The position numbers were made by a program, and so were the translations under genes. This document shows positions 1 through 7,902 of a stretch of 64,000 nt of DNA, piece after piece. The notes below the pieces were generated by a model. That model worked only from the letters and a program-made list of their open reading frames with translations. It was not told the DNA's origin and did not search any database. This DNA is from Spirosoma oryzae (GTDB lineage: Bacteria > Bacteroidota > Bacteroidia > Cytophagales > Spirosomataceae), in assembly GCF_003002825.1 (NCBI RefSeq), contig NZ_PVTE01000007.1, positions 1 to 64,000 of the forward strand, written 5' to 3'. Within the stretch, counting starts at the first letter, position 1. Every line of letters starts with the position of its first letter.

Positions 1-452
1 TAACGCCTGATGAGGTCGGAAAGGGCAGTGAAAAGAGAACAAATGACCGTCCGATCCTCAATCGCTGAGCGGTCCAGTATTTGGGGGGAGGTCAAGTTTT
101 TTACTCTACTTTTCACTCGCTCACTTTCAGGGGATCAGGACAAATCTACTGGTAATTTTATGCCTTCTGTTAAGTGATGGGGCGCACGTTTGTGAATTAT
201 CTAGAACAAACATAAGATTAACTTTCTAGTGGATCGATGAGATGCGTGCGTCTACGGTACGCTGTTGGGCTATGTTTTGTCTCCATAATTCAACAACGCA
301 TCATTATAACAGCAACTATTTTTGTAACTAAAAAAACCTCTTTGATGTATAAATATTGCCTTTTACTAAAAATAAAGTATATAATAATCGATTTTTTTAA
401 CACTGAATGTTAATATTTTGTAATTATTGTCAAACAAATCCATACAATTATT
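1..452. other. AT-rich leader region, no gene recognised
   Basis: No convincing gene is visible. One frame is open from base 3 to a TGA at about 66-68 (21 codons) and could be the tail of a gene that starts outside the window, but nothing in it is recognisable. The last 150 bases are very AT-rich and presumably carry the promoter of the surface-protein gene at 453. I could not find a clean TTTG/TAnnTTTG pair. Confidence 0.4.
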
Positions 453-1829
453 ATGAAAAAGTTAATACTAATCTCGGCAGCATGCGTCGCATGTACATTA
501 ACGGTTGCTGTTGCTCAGCAGAATATTGTTGTTACAAATTCCTTCGTACCAACGCCAGGACTTAGGAACACTCTGGTTGGTCCAGGAGCGGGTGCTAATA
601 TGACCCAAGGAGGAGGGTATAACGTAGCCATCGGGGATAGTGCGGGAGCAAATAACACCACAGCAACTACTAATGTATATATTGGTGGACACGCAGGCAC
701 TGGATCAAAAGGAGCAACGGCCTTGAATAATGTGGCTATTGGTGCTTACGCCGGTTACAGTATAAGCACTGGTTCATTCAATCTCTTCCTTGGTAACTCT
801 GCTGGAGGTAATACGACATCAGGTCAGTACAACACTTTCATCGGGAATGTCGCGGGCGGCAACAACACGATCGGTCGAGCCAACACGTATATAGGTGATG
901 GAGCTGGCTACGCTTCTACTGTAGCTAACAACAACCTGATGATTGGTACGCATGCTGGCTTTAATACTACAACCGGTGGCAGTAATGTAATGATTGGTAA
1001 CGATGTCGGTACAAACAACACGGTTGGTGCAAAGAACACATTTATTGGCGATCAGGCAGGTAGTACTTCTGGAAATTTGACAAATGCTTCTGCATTCGGA
1101 GCCAATGCACTGGTATCTCAGAACAATAGTTTAATTCTAGGCAGCCCTGCTGTTCGAGTAGGTATCGGTAATTCTGCGCCACAGAATAAATTAGAGATCA
1201 CAGAAGGTACTAGTGGGAATTCAGGGTTACGATTTACCAATCTGACAAGTGCAGCCTCTACAATTGATGAATCAGGTAACAAATTCTTATCGGTAGATGC
1301 ATCAGGCAACGTAGTACTACGGAATGTTAATTCTAGTTTGTTAAAAGTGAGTTTAGGCCTCGGTTTAGGTCTCGGTACTAATGTAAATACGGATATATGG
1401 TCACTTAATAATCAGGTTGTTCAGACCGTATCTGATAACGCAGTTGCTATTGGTACTGGTATTACTTCCTTTCCAGCAGGTTACCGGCTGTACGTAGCAG
1501 GAGGTATTCTTTCGGAAAAGGTAAAGGTTGCCATTAAGAGTTCGGGTGATTGGGCAGACTATGTATTCGCAGACACGTACCGGTTGAAAAGCCTACCTGA
1601 GTTAGAGCAATTCATCAAACTCAATAAGCATTTACCAGGTATACCTACATCTGACGAAATGGTCACCAAGGGGCTTGATGTAGCCAAAATGAATGCAAAA
1701 TTGTTGGAAAAAATAGAGGAACTCACTTTATATATGATTAACCAACATAATGTAATTGAGCAGGTTCGTCAAGAAAATAAACGACTGAAGGAAAAATTTT
1801 CTACTCTGGAGGCAACCATTAACAGATAA
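453..1829 (+). CDS. Secreted repeat-rich surface/tail-fibre-like protein
   Basis: A 458-residue protein with a clear signal peptide (MKKLILISAACVACTLTVAVA, then QQ). Residues about 40-235 are a degenerate repeat of roughly 20-25 residues of the form N-x-x-I/F-G-x-x-A-G-x-x-x-x-T-G, seen about eight times (IGDSAG, IGAYAG, LGNSAG, IGNVAG, IGDGAG, IGTHAG, IGNDVG, IGDQAG). This resembles the head repeats of trimeric autotransporter adhesins. The C-terminus (WADYVFADTYRLKSLPELE, then a coiled-coil-like segment) matches the conserved tail seen in many Bacteroidota fibre-like proteins, near where phage-type fibres carry an intramolecular chaperone. It is probably exported and oligomeric. The next gene starts 10 bases on and encodes a T9SS cargo, so the two are probably co-transcribed. 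Ligand and role are unknown. The gene is AT-richer than the core genes. Confidence 0.75.
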   Translation: MKKLILISAACVACTLTVAVAQQNIVVTNSFVPTPGLRNTLVGPGAGANMTQGGGYNVAIGDSAGANNTTATTNVYIGGHAGTGSKGATALNNVAIGAYAGYSISTGSFNLFLGNSAGGNTTSGQYNTFIGNVAGGNNTIGRANTYIGDGAGYASTVANNNLMIGTHAGFNTTTGGSNVMIGNDVGTNNTVGAKNTFIGDQAGSTSGNLTNASAFGANALVSQNNSLILGSPAVRVGIGNSAPQNKLEITEGTSGNSGLRFTNLTSAASTIDESGNKFLSVDASGNVVLRNVNSSLLKVSLGLGLGLGTNVNTDIWSLNNQVVQTVSDNAVAIGTGITSFPAGYRLYVAGGILSEKVKVAIKSSGDWADYVFADTYRLKSLPELEQFIKLNKHLPGIPTSDEMVTKGLDVAKMNAKLLEKIEELTLYMINQHNVIEQVRQENKRLKEKFSTLEATINR

Positions 1830-1839
1830 CACTACTACG

Positions 1840-2394
1840 ATGAATCGATATATCTTTTTACTCACTATACCTATACTGTTTGAAGGGGAACATCTTTTTG
1901 CTCAAGAGTATCCCCATAAGGCTACCTTCACAAAAGCCATCAGTGTAGGAGAACTGGTAGATCAGAAAGTTATTAATAGTATCACCATTAGTCAGACTGT
2001 ATCAAAGGGTGCTGTAGCACAATATAGCGCAGGAAACTCAATAACCCTACAGCCTGGTTTCACGGCTTATGCTGGGTCTGTATTTGAGGCGACAATCTCT
2101 TCAATTAACTCCATTGGTAAGATTCAGGAAGTAACTAACGTACGGATTGATGCTTATCCTAACCCATTTGTTAGCCGGGCTATTATCCGTTATTCTTTAC
2201 CCATGACTTCATCGGTTAAACATACATTGACTGACGAGCAAGGTAAAATAATTCAACAGCACACTGAAGCTGTCGACCCATCAGAGACCGATCGTCAGGT
2301 ACAGATCGATGGTTTATATCTAAAAACTGGGGTCTACTTTTACCGAGTTGAGGGGGGAGATAGAAGTCAATCGATTCGCTTAATTAAAAAGTAA
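1840..2394 (+). CDS. Small secreted protein with T9SS type A sorting domain
   Basis: A 184-residue protein. It has a hydrophobic N-terminus ending near LFAQ (signal peptide), then a 70-residue region rich in short beta strands (SITISQTVSKGAVAQYSAG). The last ~80 residues are a classic type IX secretion C-terminal domain: it opens with YPNPF (about residue 106), continues with the L-x-D-x-x-G-K-I pattern, and ends with GVYFYRVEGGDRSQSIRLIKK. In known T9SS cargo this domain directs passage across the outer membrane and is usually cleaved or anchored. The middle has the S-I-T-L-x-P-G-F-x-A-x-x-G-S-x-F-x-A pattern common in Bacteroidota surface proteins. It follows the repeat protein by 10 bases and ends just before a strong hairpin, so the two genes form a likely operon. 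Confidence 0.8.
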   Translation: MNRYIFLLTIPILFEGEHLFAQEYPHKATFTKAISVGELVDQKVINSITISQTVSKGAVAQYSAGNSITLQPGFTAYAGSVFEATISSINSIGKIQEVTNVRIDAYPNPFVSRAIIRYSLPMTSSVKHTLTDEQGKIIQQHTEAVDPSETDRQVQIDGLYLKTGVYFYRVEGGDRSQSIRLIKK

Positions 2395-2401
2395 TAGTCC
2401 A

Positions 2402-2454
2402 CATCTCAAACAAGGAAACCCAGGCGATGCGTCTGGGTTTCCTTGTTTGAGATG
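2402..2454 (+). terminator. Perfect 22-bp hairpin after the T9SS gene
   Basis: The arm CATCTCAAACAAGGAAACCC(AG) pairs with (CT)GGGTTTCCTTGTTTGAGATG across a 9-base loop, starting 8 bases after the stop codon. There is no long T-run after it on the plus strand. It probably terminates the two-gene operon and may also block transcription coming from the insertion-sequence side. Confidence 0.6.
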
Positions 2455-2847
2455 GTCCAATAAATCGGCACAGTGGACTTGCAACAGTACACTGGAGATT
2501 TTTTCAGGTAGCCATCGGAGAGATGTAAAAATAGTACTCTTGTTGGGCCGGGGTCTGGTAATGCAGACATGAATGCCGCCGTCGGCGATTAGAACGTGTT
2601 GGTGGATTATATTTTGCAACAGAGCTAGATTCGCTGAAGCATGAGTTGAATGTTAGCCAAATAAAGCCAACTCGCCGAAGATGATACTGTATATTCGTAA
2701 TCTTTGACGAGTCGACGGAAGAAATTAGTCTAGGCAATCAGCCGTTCAACGACCCACCGCTCGGCAACCGGCACAAATCCCCGGGCGGATTCAGGTCGGG
2801 AAGCTTTCTCAAAAGTGATGCCCCAGTTGGCTAGCTCAGCAGCAAAC

Positions 2848-2873
2848 TGGGGAGGTCGGGTATTGGCGGACAG
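2848..2873. repeat. IS3 terminal inverted repeat, orfB end
   Basis: Starts TGGGGAGGTCGGG and ends CGGACAG. It pairs imperfectly with 4094-4119 (16 of 26 positions). The outer dinucleotide TG and the 3-bp duplication AAC just outside mark it as the true element end. Confidence 0.75.
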
Positions 2874-2880
2874 TCTCTTG

Positions 2881-3809
2881 TTAGCTCTGCGAGATATGTT
2901 TAGACTCGAATTGAATAGGATGTAAATTGGAGTGCTTGCGCATCACATTGTAGTAGTTGTCGATGTAGTCGCCGATCGCAGCACGGGCGTCTTCTAAACT
3001 CAAAAATACACCCGATTCCATAACTTCGGCTTTAAGTCGTGACCAGAAGGATTCAGCAACAGCATTGTCATAACACTCACCAGCCCGACTCATACTTTGC
3101 AAGTCCTGGCCGGCCAGTAGTTTACGAAAGCCTTTGGAAGCGTACTGGCCGCCACGGTCTGAATGCAGGACCAGTCCGTCGGCCGGTTGTCGACCTAGTA
3201 ACGCCCGCCGTAAAGCCGTAATTACTAACTCATCGCGCATGTGATCAGCCAGCCACCAACCTACTACGCGTCGTGACCACAAATCTATCCACACAGCCAG
3301 ATACAGCCATTTGCCCGTAGCCAGGGGGATGTAGCGGGGCGGCCCGTGCCGTGATGTCCGAGACCCATACCTGGTTGGGACCAGTAGGGCGGGGACGATC
3401 TAACAACAGGTTAGGCGAATAGCCCATCGTGTGGCGGCTATCAGTCGTTCGAGGCACGAAGCTACGCGGTTGAATGGGTCTTAGCTGATGCTCTTTCAGC
3501 ACCTTACGAAGTCCCGGCTCACAGTCAGCCCCCGATCTTTCATCTCACTGACCAGGCGACGGCTACCATATCGACGCCGGTGTAAGTCAAAGAGGTCTTT
3601 GACCTGCTGAGTGTTGTTGGCCTTGGCAGACAGTGCATCACTGCCTGGTAGTGGTGGTGCATTGGTTGGTTTGCGCCAGTCGTAATAACCACTACGGTTA
3701 ACGCTCAGCGTCTGGCAAAGCACCTGCACAGGATAGTACTGGCTCTGGTCTTGAATGAAGCGATATATAGCCTTTAGGTCGGTTGAGTGAAGATCGTTAT
3801 GCTTTTTTT
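2881..3809 (-). pseudogene. IS3-family transposase OrfB, two frameshifts
   Basis: Catalytic DDE transposase in three frames. The N-terminal piece (to about 3510) carries the HTH_21-like part: VQVLCQTLSVNRSGYYDWRK and DLHRRRYGSRRLVSEM. The middle piece has KVLKEHQLRPIQPRSFVPRT and PNQVWVSDIT (first catalytic Asp). The last piece (from about 3340) has WIDLWSRRVVGWWLAD, LHSDRGGQYAS (second Asp) and the ending around CYDNAVAESFWSRLKAEV (catalytic Glu). The breaks lie near 3510 and 3340. Normal synthesis would start by a -1 frameshift out of orfA at the A7G site at 3802-3809. The two extra breaks should stop production of a working enzyme unless they are sequencing errors. Confidence 0.85.
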
Positions 3810-4069
3810 AATATGTCGCGCTCCATCTCAGCCCGTTTAAGTTGGGCTTTGAGTCGTTCATTTTCGGCCAGCAGTTCGCCGTTACTCGCCTGTTTTTGTA
3901 TTTGCTTTTTGTGGGCGTGTTTCCATGTATGGAGCAGTTGGTCGCTCACATTGAGACTTTTAGCGACCTGAGCCACCGATTGCCCTTCATCGAGCATCCG
4001 TAGTGCTTCTGCTTTGAAGGCTTTATCGAACTTGCGCTGAGAAGTAGTTGGTTTGTTGGGACTTGCCAT
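3797..4069 (-). CDS. IS3-family transposase OrfA
   Basis: A 90-residue DNA-binding subunit of the insertion sequence. Residues about 10-50 form a helix-turn-helix (KFDKAFKAEALRMLDEGQSV, then AKSLNVSDQLLHTWKHAHK). A leucine-zipper-like helix follows (LLAENERLKAQLKRAEMERDILKK), typical of OrfA. The gene is intact, in contrast to orfB. It starts 50 bases inside the terminal repeat. The stretch A7G at its end fits a programmed -1 slip that would join it to orfB. Confidence 0.85.
   Translation of the reverse strand: MASPNKPTTSQRKFDKAFKAEALRMLDEGQSVAQVAKSLNVSDQLLHTWKHAHKKQIQKQASNGELLAENERLKAQLKRAEMERDILKKA
3802..3809 (-). promoter_or_regulatory. A7G slippery site for OrfA-OrfB frameshifting
   Basis: The minus strand reads A AAA AAA G at the last codons of orfA (...TTA AAA AAA GCA TAA). 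Slipping back one base opens the orfB frame, which then reads through KKHNDLHSTDLKAIYRFIQ into the recognised orfB sequence. This is the standard IS3 arrangement. Confidence 0.7.
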
Positions 4070-4093
4070 AATGAGGGAAGTTACGCAAGAATG

Positions 4094-4119
4094 CTGTCCG
4101 ATTCAGCACGACCATACCA
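4094..4119. repeat. IS3 terminal inverted repeat, orfA end
   Basis: Read on the minus strand this is TGGTATGGTCGTGC followed by TGAATCGGACAG, the partner of 2848-2873. The second copy of the AAC target duplication follows at 4120-4122. Confidence 0.75.
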
Positions 4120-4729
4120 AACACCCCATTATTCGACTGATCGCCGAAGAGCTTTTCCAGCCGCGCCCCGCATCGCCACAACATGCTGATTACAAGCGCA
4201 ACGCCCAAGTTGCCATCAGCCCGATTGGCCGCGTCTACATCAGCGAGCCATAAGCGTCCTTGCGTATCAACGACAAAAGTACGTTTTCGTCCGTTTACCC
4301 GCTTGTGCGCATCCAGTCCTCGATATTCACAACTCATAGGTAACAACTTCATAGTACGGAGGGGAATGGTTCCCGGCCTTGTTGCTGACGATCGAGTTGG
4401 TTCAAGATTGCATTTATTTGCTCGAAGAGACCAGACCGCTTCCACTGGTCAAAATAGTACGGGGCCGCCCGCGCGGTAGACGGCTTGCCAGGGTAACCAG
4501 TCGGGATGGATGTTACGCTATTGACTGCCGGTGCGCAGTAGCTATAAAAAACAGTCGAGAATCTTACGCAAGTCGTGGCTGCGTTTGCGTCTAAGATTGA
4601 AAAAAGGCGATATTGCAGCCCATTGGTAGTCGGTCAGTGGTAGTCATTACATTGCATCTTGCCAAGCCGCTTGGCGGTCAATACAAAGTTAACTGCGCTA
4701 CCAGTACCTTTCAACTCCCCAACACGACA

Positions 4730-5077
4730 TTAGAACAACCCGCGAACGTGGGGGAGGGCAATGGGCTCTTTGTTGAGGATAAGGAAGTAGATTAGCCCGG
4801 CAAGGACAAGATAGCTGATCGCCAGCCACTTCTTTTTCTGATCGAACTCGATGGGATGGTGGTAATAGTCGTAGATCATCGACGCCGACAGGCCCATGAC
4901 CATCAGAAAGAACGCGAACACCCCAAAATCTGTTCGGTACGTGTGAACCGACTGCATAAAGCGCGCGCCCGACAGAATGTAGAGTAGCCAGCAACCGAAA
5001 CCGGCCCGGTAGAGATAAACACTCAGCCGCCGGTCGTTTTTTAGGTCGAACAGATCATCGCTGAATTTCTCTGACAT
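4730..5077 (-). CDS. Small integral membrane protein, unknown function
   Basis: A 115-residue protein if started at MSEKFSDDLFDLKNDRRLS. That start is preferred because the 25 residues upstream overlap the divergent OsmC promoter and look non-coding. It has a short charged cytoplasmic N-terminus and three hydrophobic segments: about 25-45 (YRAGFGCWLLYILSG), 56-77 (FGVFAFFLMVMGLSASMIYD) and 92-109 (LAISYLVLAGLIYFLIL). The end reads PIALPHVRGLF. The family is not recognised. It is divergent from osmC and next to the dead IS5 copy, so it may mark where the mobile segment ends. Confidence 0.6.
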   Translation of the reverse strand: MSEKFSDDLFDLKNDRRLSVYLYRAGFGCWLLYILSGARFMQSVHTYRTDFGVFAFFLMVMGLSASMIYDYYHHPIEFDQKKKWLAISYLVLAGLIYFLILNKEPIALPHVRGLF

Positions 5078-5139
5078 ACCGTGTACCGATTTTTTTAAGT
5101 TGGTGAAGCTACAAAGACTCGTACAAAAACACAAATAAC

Positions 5140-5613
5140 ATGCTTGATTCACAAATGGTTGCCGAAACCCCTGCCCTTAATAAGATGACTGTCGAACTCG
5201 TCCGGGTAGACGATGCTTTCCACTTCGAAGCCTCCGGTTTGTCGGGGGTACCGCAGCACCTCGACGCGGCTACCGACATTGGCGGCCACAATGCCGGTGC
5301 CCGGCCCATGGAAATGCTGCTGATGGGACTGGCGGGTTGCTCGGCAATCGACGTGATTCTGATTCTGCAAAAGCAAAAGCAGACCATCGACGATTTCAAA
5401 CTATCGGTTGATGGCTTTCGGGAGAAAGGCGCGACACCAGCCCCATTTCAGCAGATACACATTACGTACCGGCTTACCGGTGAGCTGAATCCCGACCGCG
5501 TAAAGCGGGCGATCGATCTGTCGATGGACAAATACTGCTCGGCGACGGCACAGCTTCGCCCGTCGGCGACGATTACGTACTCGTTTGAGATCAACGGGCA
5601 GGCTCATTCGTAA
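5140..5613 (+). CDS. OsmC/Ohr-family protein
   Basis: A 157-residue member of the OsmC superfamily, thiol peroxidases that reduce organic hydroperoxides. The two family cysteines are present: Cys67 in LMGLAGCSAIDV, which opens the long central helix, and Cys133 in MDKYCSATAQL. RPMEMLLMGLAGC is the usual lead-in to the first cysteine. Length is normal for the family. The sequence is closer to the YhfA/OsmC-like branch than to Ohr, so the substrate cannot be fixed. It stands alone, 105 bases before thyA. Confidence 0.85.
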   Translation: MLDSQMVAETPALNKMTVELVRVDDAFHFEASGLSGVPQHLDAATDIGGHNAGARPMEMLLMGLAGCSAIDVILILQKQKQTIDDFKLSVDGFREKGATPAPFQQIHITYRLTGELNPDRVKRAIDLSMDKYCSATAQLRPSATITYSFEINGQAHS

Positions 5614-5718
5614 GAACATGTCGGACCCGTTCGGAAAAAGCAGAGGCTATTTTAGCCGTACGGTTGTTTCCCGACTGCCAACTGCCGATTTTTGACCGCC
5701 TATAGATCCAACTGATTC

Positions 5719-6513
5719 ATGCAGCAATATCACGACCTGCTCCGGCATATTCTGGCGACCGGTGCAACGAAAACGGACCGTACCGGTACGGGTACCCTTA
5801 GCGTATTTGGCTATCAGATGCGTTTTAACCTACAGGACGGCTTTCCGCTGCTGACGACGAAGAAAGTACACACCAAATCGATCATCCACGAATTACTGTG
5901 GTTTATCCGGGGTGAAACGAATATCAAATACCTGACCGACAACGGGGTAACGATCTGGAACGAATGGGCCGACGAAAACGGCGATCTGGGTGACGTCTAC
6001 GGAAAGCAGTGGCGTAGCTGGGCCGCCCCGGATGGTCGGGTCATCGATCAGTTGCAGGACGTACTGAATCAGCTCAAGCACAAACCTGATTCGCGCCGGA
6101 TGATGGTGTCGGCCTGGAACCCGGCCGACGTGCCGAACATGGCGCTGCCCCCCTGCCACGCGCTGTTTCAGTTCTACGTGGCCGATGGTAAATTGTCGTG
6201 TCAACTGTATCAGCGGAGTGCCGATGTGTTTCTGGGCGTTCCGTTCAACATCGCGTCGTACGCATTGCTGACAATGATGGTTGCCCAGGAGTGTGGCTAC
6301 GAGCCTTGGGAGTTTATCTGGACCGGGGGCGACACGCATCTGTACCTGAACCATCTGGAACAGGTCGAGACGCAACTGTCGCGCGAGTTCCGTCCGCTGC
6401 CGACGATGAAACTGAACCCCGCCGTGACGTCGATTTTTGACTTTACCTACGACGATTTTACGCTGGAAAACTACAATCCGCATCCGGCTATAAAAGCCCC
6501 TGTGGCCGTATAG
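5719..6513 (+). CDS. thyA: Thymidylate synthase
   Basis: A 264-residue enzyme, the same length as E. coli ThyA. It makes dTMP from dUMP using methylenetetrahydrofolate. Diagnostic segments are [20 protein letters not shown] near the N-terminus, [11 protein letters not shown], the active-site Cys146 in [11 protein letters not shown], the dUMP-binding [20 protein letters not shown], and the ending [10 protein letters not shown]. No dihydrofolate reductase gene follows; a CheY-like receiver gene comes 100 bases later. The start codon is unambiguous. Confidence 0.97.
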   Translation: MQQYHDLLRHILATGATKTDRTGTGTLSVFGYQMRFNLQDGFPLLTTKKVHTKSIIHELLWFIRGETNIKYLTDNGVTIWNEWADENGDLGDVYGKQWRSWAAPDGRVIDQLQDVLNQLKHKPDSRRMMVSAWNPADVPNMALPPCHALFQFYVADGKLSCQLYQRSADVFLGVPFNIASYALLTMMVAQECGYEPWEFIWTGGDTHLYLNHLEQVETQLSREFRPLPTMKLNPAVTSIFDFTYDDFTLENYNPHPAIKAPVAV

Positions 6514-6613
6514 AACCGGCGAATCGGTAAAATCAACGAGGTTGTTGCCTTTTTGTGTTTGCCGATTTAATGGCTAATTTCACAACCATAAACTGCACAT
6601 TCTCCCCGAATCT

Positions 6614-6994
6614 ATGTCAGCCTCCAAGCGTGTTCTGATTGCCGAAGACAGTTCTGTCATTCAGAATCTGGCCCGTAAAATACTTGAGTTTCAGAACTAC
6701 GACATCACCGCCGTTAAAAACGGGGAGCAGGTGATGCAGATTCTGGAGAAAGAAGAGTTCAGCATCCTGCTGCTCGATATCAACATGCCTATCATGGATG
6801 GTATGGAGTGCGTTCGGCGGGTACGGGCCATGCCGGACAAAGAAAAGGCGTCTGTCCCCATTGTCGCCATCACGGGCAACGCCAAAAACTACACCGAAGA
6901 AGAGTTCAAGACGGCCGGTTTCAACGACGTACTGGTGAAACCCCTCAACTTCGACCGCCTTGTCGAAGTCGTCAATCAACTAACGGATAAATAA
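6614..6994 (+). CDS. Single-domain response regulator (CheY-like)
   Basis: A 126-residue stand-alone receiver domain. Acidic pocket E11-D12 (LIAEDSSVIQ), phospho-acceptor Asp55 in LLLDINMPIMDG, the conserved Thr (VAITGNA) and the Lys in DVLVKPLNF are all present. There is no output domain, so it must act by binding a partner or within a phosphorelay. No kinase lies next to it. A long hairpin spans from its stop codon to the next gene's start. Confidence 0.9.
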   Translation: MSASKRVLIAEDSSVIQNLARKILEFQNYDITAVKNGEQVMQILEKEEFSILLLDINMPIMDGMECVRRVRAMPDKEKASVPIVAITGNAKNYTEEEFKTAGFNDVLVKPLNFDRLVEVVNQLTDK

Positions 6995-7080
6995 TGATTG
7001 AGTTGCTGAATGATTGAGTGATTGAATCAGCGTTCGTTACAGTCATTCAATCATTCAGCATTCGCTCATTCACTCATTAT
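6991..7080 (+). repeat. 90-bp imperfect inverted repeat between receiver and MBL genes
   Basis: Both ends begin ATAATGA on their own strand, and the inner 13 bases match perfectly (GCTGAATGATTGA at 7005-7017 against 7047-7059). The pattern TGAATGATTGA is repeated several times. The structure runs from the stop codon of the receiver gene to the ATG of the metallo-hydrolase, so a folded transcript would hide that gene's ribosome-binding region. Confidence 0.6.
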
Positions 7081-7840
7081 GCTCGTCACACTGCTGGGTA
7101 CGGGGACGTCGTCGGGAGTACCGCAGATCGGTTGTACCTGTGCGGTTTGTCGTTCCGTCGATTTCCGCGACAAACGGCTTCGCTCGTCGATACACATCGC
7201 GGTTGATGGGCGCAGCTTCGTTGTTGATACCGGTCCTGACTTCCGACAGCAGGTGTTGCGGATGGATTTGCAACAGCTCGACGCCGTGCTGTACACCCAC
7301 GAGCATAAAGACCATACGGCCGGGCTTGACGAAGTCCGCGCGTTCAATTTTCGCTCCGGCCGTGATATGCCCGTCTACGGGCGGCCGTCGGTACTGACGC
7401 AGCTAACGCAGGAGTTTGCCTACATCTTTGCCGAAAAGAAATACCCCGGTATACCCCGTGTGCAGGTCAATTCCATTCAGAATCAGCCGTTCGACGTACA
7501 GGGCATTCGCATCATTCCGATTGAGGTGATGCACCACAAACTCCCCGTCTACGGCTATCGCATCGGCGATTTTACGTACCTGACCGACCTGAATTATATC
7601 AGCGAAACGGAGCTGGAAAAGGTGATGGGTACGAAAGTGCTGGTACTCGACGCCCTGCAACGGGAGCCGCATCTGTCGCATTTCACGCTCGATCAGTCGG
7701 TGGCGCTGGCCAAACGGATCGGCGCTGAGATGACCTATTTCACGCACATCAGCCATAAGCTGGGGCTACACCGCGAGGTCGAAGCCGAACTGCCCGCCAA
7801 CATTCGGCTTGGATACGACACGCTCAAAATCAGGCTTTAA
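7079..7840 (+). CDS. MBL-fold metallo-hydrolase (PhnP-like)
   Basis: A 253-residue protein if started at MLVTLLGTGTSSGVPQIGC, which is the usual beginning of this family; the in-frame extension upstream is hairpin sequence. The metal-binding motif H74-x-H76-x-D78-H79 (YTHEHKDHTAG) is complete. Later His residues lie in EVMHHKLPVYGY, LSHFTLDQ and FTHISHKLGLH. The TSSGVPQIGCTCAVC segment has three cysteines typical of the PhnP/YcbJ branch. Relatives hydrolyse cyclic phosphodiesters, but no phosphonate genes are nearby, so the substrate is open. It is probably a cytosolic enzyme. Confidence 0.85.
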   Translation: MLVTLLGTGTSSGVPQIGCTCAVCRSVDFRDKRLRSSIHIAVDGRSFVVDTGPDFRQQVLRMDLQQLDAVLYTHEHKDHTAGLDEVRAFNFRSGRDMPVYGRPSVLTQLTQEFAYIFAEKKYPGIPRVQVNSIQNQPFDVQGIRIIPIEVMHHKLPVYGYRIGDFTYLTDLNYISETELEKVMGTKVLVLDALQREPHLSHFTLDQSVALAKRIGAEMTYFTHISHKLGLHREVEAELPANIRLGYDTLKIRL

Positions 7841-7902
7841 AAAGAAGGCCGGATAGGCTTCATCTACCCAAACCTATCGGATAGACGAAGCGTTAGGCAG
7901 GT

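Larger units (their letters stand above)
2848..4119 (-). mobile_element. IS3-family insertion sequence inside an IS5 transposase
   Basis: A 1,272-bp element with TG...CA ends. Its terminal inverted repeats are 26 bp (2848-2873 and 4094-4119, 16 of 26 matching, with GGTCG and CGGACAG blocks conserved). It is flanked by a 3-bp direct repeat AAC (2845-2847 and 4120-4122). Removing the element and one AAC copy restores the reading frame of the interrupted IS5 transposase (GTG TTT GCT GCT GAG), which fixes the boundaries. It holds orfA and a frameshifted orfB on the minus strand, the normal IS3 layout. It is probably no longer autonomous. Confidence 0.85.
2625..4637 (-). pseudogene. IS5-type transposase, interrupted and degenerate
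   Basis: Two separated pieces of one DDE transposase read on the minus strand. The upstream piece (about 4637 down to 4120) contains LTDYQWAAISPFF, RRKRSHDLRKIL, QINAILNQLDRQQQGRE, then VNGRKRTFVVDTQGRLWLAD and KLFGDQSNNGVF. The downstream piece (2847 to 2625) continues with AAELANWGITFEKASRPE, GFVPVAERWVVERLIA, an in-frame TAG, then TNFFRRLVKDYE and LYLANIQLMLQRI. Joining the pieces at the target site restores GVF-AAELANWG exactly. The gene is dead several times over: insertion of an IS3-type element, an amber codon where family members normally have Trp, and frame changes in the N-terminal third. No clear IS5 terminal repeats were found. Confidence 0.8.

Noticed and set aside
2380..2619. 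79-codon minus-strand ORF beside the IS5 remnant
   Set aside because: No recognisable pattern, overlaps the T9SS gene's end and its terminator.
4023..4445. 140-codon minus-strand ORF across the IS3 end
   Set aside because: A chimera of dead IS5 transposase and IS3 terminal sequence; annotated as pseudogene parts instead.
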